Of a stretch of 6,470 nt of DNA, positions 4,319 through 6,470 are shown piece by piece. Position 1 is the first letter of the stretch. Each line of letters opens with the position of its first letter. Under the pieces are notes generated by a model. The model saw only the letters and a list, made by a program, of their open reading frames with translations. It did not search any database and had not been told where the DNA came from. The position numbers and the translations under genes are program-made. The stretch is from Candidatus Daviesbacteria bacterium GW2011_GWA2_42_7 (GTDB lineage: Bacteria > Patescibacteriota > Microgenomatia > Daviesbacterales > UBA10151), in the NCBI GenBank assembly GCA_000997105.1, contig LCEJ01000034.1, positions 1 through 6,470 on the forward strand, read 5' to 3'.

Positions 4319-4390
4319 GGGCGTGTAGCTCAGTGGTAGAGCGCGTCTCTGATAAAGACGAGGCCGATGGTCCGATCCCATCCGCGCCCA
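4319..4390 (+). tRNA. trnI: tRNA-Ile (anticodon GAU)
   Basis: Cloverleaf: acceptor GGGCGTG/CGCGCCC (one G-U), D-arm GCTC/GAGC, anticodon arm CGTCT-CTGATAA-AGACG with GAT at the anticodon, T-arm GATGG-TCCGATC-CCATC, discriminator A at 4390. CCA is not encoded. The T-loop has C where most tRNAs have the second T of TTC. In many bacteria this tRNA sits in the 16S-23S spacer; here it is about 1 kb downstream of a solo 16S and on its own promoter. The next gene begins three bases later. Confidence 0.97.
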
Positions 4391-4393
4391 CTT

Positions 4394-4723
4394 ATGTTAG
4401 CTTTAGGTTATTTTGGTTTAGCTGCTGCAGCTTTTAAATTTGCCTCCGGCATCCGCTGGAAAGTGTTTTTCGTTCTCTATTATTTACTTCTTTATTTTAT
4501 ATTCCTAGTTTTAATTGAACCTCCCAAGGAAGATTACAACGGGAATATGGTTTTTATGGGGATTAATATTGTTGTTTTAATTTTACACCTTATTTTTACG
4601 GTCTTTTTATACCAAAACGTACAAAAGAGGACCTCTCTTGAAAATGCCAGGAAAATTCTCGGAAAAGAAATATATCTTATGAGTGACGAGCAGCTACACA
4701 GCCACATAAAACACAGGTTGTAA
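4394..4723 (+). CDS. Small integral membrane protein, function unknown
   Basis: The predicted 109-residue product is not recognised. Hydrophobic segments lie at about residues 2-17, 23-41 and 52-73, consistent with three membrane passes. A charged, soluble C-terminal tail of about 35 residues follows (about 74-109, Lys, Glu, His). The frame is open further back into tRNA-Ile, but ATG 4394 is the only sensible start: it lies three bases after the tRNA discriminator base and gives a natural membrane N-terminus. No Shine-Dalgarno site is possible in that gap except within tRNA sequence. Processing of the tRNA 3' end would release an mRNA with almost no leader, so tRNA-Ile and this gene probably share a transcript. 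Only a weak hairpin follows, at about 4715-4737. Confidence 0.72.
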   Translation: MLALGYFGLAAAAFKFASGIRWKVFFVLYYLLLYFIFLVLIEPPKEDYNGNMVFMGINIVVLILHLIFTVFLYQNVQKRTSLENARKILGKEIYLMSDEQLHSHIKHRL

Positions 4724-4813
4724 CCTTCAACACCTCCTCTTTTTGCCTTAGTTTGATCCTCTTTTCTTCCCGAACGCTTACAGATTCTTTGTTTTTCTCT
4801 TAATTTTCCGAGA

Positions 4814-4819
4814 TAGTAT
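4814..4819 (+). promoter_or_regulatory. Possible -10 box of the GlsB-like gene
   Basis: TAGTAT lies ten bases before the ATG. A -35-like TTGTTT is at 4789-4794, but the spacer is long (19). If real, the mRNA is leaderless. Confidence 0.35.
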
Positions 4820-4828
4820 ACAGGTACC

Positions 4829-5062
4829 ATGAATATCCTAACATGGATAGTATTCGGGTTGGTAGTAGGTATTATTGCCAACTTAATAGACCCGAAGCCT
4901 GCTCAAGGTGGGATGTCAGGGACCATCCTTTTAGGGGGGTTTCTGGGTGACCTTATCTTTGGGGTGGGGGTGATAGGCTTTAACCTATCCTCCTTTATAG
5001 TGGCCGTTATTGGGTCACTAATCCTTCTTGCTTTAAGCCGGGCTTTCCGTGTCCGAATGTAA
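4829..5062 (+). CDS. GlsB/YeaQ/YmgE-like (transglycosylase-associated) membrane protein
   Basis: This 77-residue protein has the layout of the GlsB/YeaQ/YmgE family (Pfam Transgly_assoc): a first membrane helix (residues about 3-20, with Trp and a GLVVGIIANLI pattern), a short polar linker, a Gly-rich second helix (about 29-50, GGFLGDLIFG), and a third helix (about 54-71, SFIVAVIGSLILLAL) ending in a short Arg-rich tail. Family members are usually 80-90 residues, small inner-membrane proteins linked to stress responses, without a proven biochemical activity. ATG 4829 is the only plausible start. Only a weak AGG lies upstream (4822-4824), and a -10-like TAGTAT (4814-4819) would start transcription within about three bases of the ATG. 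The 105 bases between this gene and the preceding one hold nothing else I can support. The family call is by pattern, not by search. Confidence 0.75.
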   Translation: MNILTWIVFGLVVGIIANLIDPKPAQGGMSGTILLGGFLGDLIFGVGVIGFNLSSFIVAVIGSLILLALSRAFRVRM

Positions 5063-5096
5063 GCAAGAGGTTTTGGATTTGTATGCTTTTTAAATA

Positions 5097-5170
5097 AGCG
5101 AAGCTTGCGAGCTATCGCTCTTTGAAGCAGAGTCAGGCTTGGGGGTAGGCAGAGCCTGCCATAGCCCCAA
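5097..5170 (+). other. Two strong hairpins after the GlsB-like gene
   Basis: Hairpin one: GCGA-AGCT (5098-5105), loop TGCG, AGCT, a bulged A (5114), then TCGC (5115-5118). Hairpin two: TTGGGG (5139-5144) pairs with CCCCAA (5165-5170), enclosing GGCAG-AGC-CTGCC (5148-5160). Neither is followed by a T-run, so they are poor intrinsic terminators. They may be intergenic palindromic repeats or part of an unannotated RNA. The rest of 5063-5282 shows no gene. Confidence 0.6.
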
Positions 5171-5221
5171 AGGGGTGAAGGTAGGCAATAACGAGGCCAC
5201 AAGAGATGCCTAAATTAAAAG

Positions 5222-5227
5222 TATAAT
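5222..5227 (+). promoter_or_regulatory. Perfect TATAAT -10 box
   Basis: A consensus -10 hexamer lies in an AT-rich stretch, 56 bases before the 27-residue ORF at 5283. No good -35 is found at a normal spacing, so this rests on the -10 alone. Confidence 0.4.
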
Positions 5228-5282
5228 AGCGTCTTAAGACCCCGTTCCTACCCCTCAACTGATACTTTGCAGAAAGGAAGTT

Positions 5283-5366
5283 ATGGCTAGAATAATTCAA
5301 AAAATATTAAAAGAAGAAAACTTTTTCTCCCAACTGATCCGGCTCTGGGTTGCTCCTGTAAAGTAG
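5283..5366 (+). CDS. Possible 27-residue microprotein
   Basis: ATG 5283 is preceded by AAAGGAAG with normal spacing, one of the clearest ribosome sites in the window, and by a TATAAT about 56 bases upstream. The product is basic in its first half, then has a hydrophobic and aromatic segment (FFSQLIRLWVAPV), suggesting a short amphipathic or membrane-associating peptide. It matches no family I know. It could be a real small protein, a leader peptide, or the 5' remnant of a longer gene: the reading frame simply stops at TAG 5364-5366 and no continuation was found. The structured region 5396-5479 follows it closely. Confidence 0.4.
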   Translation: MARIIQKILKEENFFSQLIRLWVAPVK

Positions 5367-5395
5367 CCTGAAGAGCCTGAGATTTACCGCGAGAA

Positions 5396-5479
5396 AACCC
5401 CGACGGTAACGTCGAGGGTTCCGAAAGAGCGGACGAAGTTTGTGAGCGAGAAGATACCCCGACCGTCAGGTCGTGGGTA
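5396..5479 (+). other. Pair of related hairpins, possible non-coding RNA
   Basis: Two 25-base hairpins with the same architecture start 59 bases apart. The first (5396-5420) is AACCC, CGACG, loop GTAA, CGTCG, bulged A, GGGTT. The second (5455-5479) is TACCC, CGACC, loop GTCA, GGTCG, bulged T, GGGTA. They share the outer stem, bulge position and loop size; differences at the helix tip and at the base are compensatory. A small hairpin TCCG/CGGA lies between. There is no gene in 5367-5593 otherwise. Confidence 0.6.
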
Positions 5480-5507
5480 GATTCATCATATTGGACATGT
5501 TAAAGGC

Positions 5508-5537
5508 TTGACAAGGCCTTAGTCTTTTTGTTATAGT
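5508..5537 (+). promoter_or_regulatory. Strong promoter upstream of the 55-residue ORF
   Basis: A perfect TTGACA (5508-5513) is followed, after 18 bases, by TATAGT (5532-5537; 4 of 6), or after 17 bases by TTATAG. The predicted start is near 5543. The leader then contains a 9-bp hairpin TTTGCCTGC/GCAGGTAAA (5553-5561/5572-5580). Confidence 0.7.
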
Positions 5538-5593
5538 CCCCGAAGTTTGTAGTTTGCCTGCACTTTTCCCCGCAGGTAAAAAATGAATCCATT

Positions 5594-5761
5594 ATGTCAG
5601 AGATAATTACCGTTTTCCAGTTCCGGTGGAAGATATTGGTTTTAAGCCTGGTCATTCAACTTGTATTAAGTGCCTTAATCCATTTAGGTGTTTCTGCCCC
5701 CAAAGCCTTGGGCTTTTTAGTGTTACCTAAAGTCCAAGCACAAACTATCCTGCAAAAATAA
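5594..5761 (+). CDS. Short membrane or secreted protein (55 aa), possibly a truncated remnant
   Basis: From ATG 5594 the frame encodes a short N-terminal segment with Arg-Trp-Lys at residues 11-13, a hydrophobic stretch (about 14-35) and a second mildly hydrophobic stretch (about 38-45). It ends in VQAQTILQK. The small-residue pattern VQA before Gln resembles a signal-peptidase site, which would leave only six residues, so the ORF looks like the start of an exported protein cut short at TAA 5759-5761. A genuine small membrane protein is the alternative. It has a strong promoter 60-90 bases upstream but no obvious ribosome site at its own ATG; a seven-codon ORF at 5583-5606 overlaps its start. 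It ends 19 bases before pgk and may be co-transcribed with it. Confidence 0.5.
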   Translation: MSEIITVFQFRWKILVLSLVIQLVLSALIHLGVSAPKALGFLVLPKVQAQTILQK

Positions 5762-5780
5762 TATCTGTTAAGATTTAATA

Positions 5781-6470
5781 GTGCAGGTTGTAACCCCGGA
5801 ATTTATCCGCAATAAAAAAGTTCTCCTAAGGATGGATTTGGACGTGCCTTTAGGGAAGCCGTCAGCCGTCAGCCGTCAGCCGTCAGCCGGTTCAGTAGTT
5901 CTTGATGATTTTAGACTGAAGGTGGGGTTGCCGACACTTAAGTTGTGTCTGGAACATGCCTCAGAAGTTATTGTCATGGGGCATATTGGCAGGCCCAATG
6001 GTCGGGAAGTGCCGGAGTTGTCGGTTGCCCCGATCTATGATTGGCTGGAAGAGGAATTAGGAGGGATGGAAGGATTAGAGGGAAAATTAAGGTTATTAGA
6101 AAACTTAAGGTTTGAGCCGGGAGAGTCCTTCGACACAGCTCAGGCCTTCGGCTCTGAGGCTCAGGCTCGAAGAGATGAAGATGCTGTTTTGAAATATGCT
6201 GAAAAGTTAGCTGCTTTGGGAGATGTATTTGTCAATGAGGCCTTTGCTGCCCATCACCCGGCGGCCTCAACTACGGTTTTACCTACACTTTTGCCTCACA
6301 CGGCGGGTTTAAATTTTGCCAAGGAAGTTGAAATCTTAACCCGGGTCAGGGAAAACCCCGGGAAACCTTTGGTAATTATTATTGGGGGAGCGAAGGTAGA
6401 GGATAAATTCCCGGTGGTTTTGGAGATGGCTAAAATTGCAGACTATGTTTTGGTTGGAGGAAAAATAGCA
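5781..6470 (+). CDS. pgk: Phosphoglycerate kinase (3' partial)
   Basis: Phosphoglycerate kinase converts 1,3-bisphosphoglycerate and ADP to 3-phosphoglycerate and ATP in cytoplasmic glycolysis. The first 230 residues are present, roughly the N-terminal, phosphoglycerate-binding domain plus the beginning of the nucleotide domain; the family is usually 390-420. Visible motifs are RMDLDVPL (17-24; family RVDFNVPL), DDFRL (42-46), GHIGRPNG (67-74; family SHLGRPKG), LLENLRFEPGE (105-115), DVFVNEAF (148-155), a divergent HHPAAS (158-163; family HRxHAS) and IIIGGAKVEDKF just after the interdomain region. GTG 5781 is the only start codon available after the in-frame TAA at 5769-5771; no Shine-Dalgarno sequence precedes it. 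Two insertions are unusual: residues about 27-36 come from a 7-bp tandem repeat and residues about 116-130 from a palindromic element. Frame is open throughout. Confidence 0.96.
   Translation, partial: MQVVTPEFIRNKKVLLRMDLDVPLGKPSAVSRQPSAGSVVLDDFRLKVGLPTLKLCLEHASEVIVMGHIGRPNGREVPELSVAPIYDWLEEELGGMEGLEGKLRLLENLRFEPGESFDTAQAFGSEAQARRDEDAVLKYAEKLAALGDVFVNEAFAAHHPAASTTVLPTLLPHTAGLNFAKEVEILTRVRENPGKPLVIIIGGAKVEDKFPVVLEMAKIADYVLVGGKIA
5859..5886 (+). repeat. Four copies of the 7-bp repeat CCGTCAG inside pgk
   Basis: The copies are perfect and contiguous (5859-5865, 5866-5872, 5873-5879, 5880-5886), followed by a partial CCG. They encode a Pro/Ser/Ala/Arg/Gln insert between the conserved VPL and DDFRL segments. 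Because the unit is 7 bp, gaining or losing one copy shifts the frame; only one, four or seven copies stay in frame. Confidence 0.95.
6128..6172 (+). repeat. 45-bp palindromic element inserted in frame in pgk
   Basis: CTTCGA (6128-6133) and TCGAAG (6167-6172) bound the element. Inside, CTCAG/CTGAG (6139-6143/6154-6158, one bulge) and GCC-TTC-GGC (6144-6152) make a strong hairpin. It is exactly 15 codons long and lies where most phosphoglycerate kinases pass directly from LRFxPGE to the charged helix before DVFVNEAF. Confidence 0.7.

Noticed and set aside
4026..4328. ORFs of 60-100 codons on both strands over the tRNA-Cys region
   Set aside because: They overlap a clear tRNA and the GC-rich fold, and their translations look random.
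4534..5202. Minus-strand ORFs opposite the two membrane-protein genes
   Set aside because: The plus-strand frames have coherent membrane segments and one resembles a known family; the antisense frames are Arg/Pro-rich shadows.
5583..5606. Seven-codon ORF just after GCAGGT
   Set aside because: Too short to support as a gene; it is mentioned only because it overlaps the start of the 55-residue ORF.

Overview
The window most likely comes from a Candidate Phyla Radiation (Patescibacteria) bacterium. The evidence is a bacterial 16S rRNA gene of compact mature size (about 1475 nt once introns are removed), two self-splicing introns inside it, nucleotide changes at positions most bacteria conserve, an rRNA unit with no 23S gene attached, and tRNA genes without encoded CCA. 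The 530-loop sequence makes me lean towards Microgenomates (OP11), but I have not tested that.

Layout. 1-130 is the repeat-rich 3' end of a Pro/Thr/Ser-rich gene. 147-175 is a strong promoter that should start the rRNA transcript. 182-629 is a long leader folded into successive hairpins. 630-3278 is the 16S gene, interrupted twice: a group II intron (1972-2869) carrying a LAGLIDADG homing endonuclease (2352-2783) in place of a reverse transcriptase, and a 276-nt ORF-less group I intron (2958-3233). The two introns flank the 88-nt exon that encodes helix 44 of the decoding centre. A 23-bp helix between leader (337-359) and trailer (3416-3438) would close off the whole precursor, and an intrinsic terminator (3447-3473) ends the unit. 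The 16S gene is therefore a solo transcription unit.

Downstream, a promoter that abuts the terminator drives two small genes (3512-3859, a coiled-coil plus membrane protein; 3866-4048, a small soluble protein). A GC-rich tRNA-like fold (4096-4185) follows. Next come divergent tRNA-Cys(GCA) (minus) and tRNA-Ile(GAU) (plus). The start codon of a membrane-protein gene (4394-4723) lies three bases after tRNA-Ile. A GlsB/YeaQ-like membrane protein follows (4829-5062). 5063-5780 is sparse: several hairpins, a possible 27-residue ORF, a strong promoter and a 55-residue membrane or secreted ORF. The window ends inside a phosphoglycerate kinase gene (5781 to the edge) that carries a 7-bp tandem repeat and an in-frame palindromic insertion.

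How the parts relate: the first half is one RNA-processing unit (promoter, leader, processing stem, introns, terminator). The second half is a set of short, mostly unrelated transcription units, several of which seem to use very short 5' leaders. The most interesting material is the intron-split decoding region, the altered 530 loop and the repeat insertions in pgk. Introns in CPR 16S genes are already known as a phenomenon; the specific combination here deserves checking.
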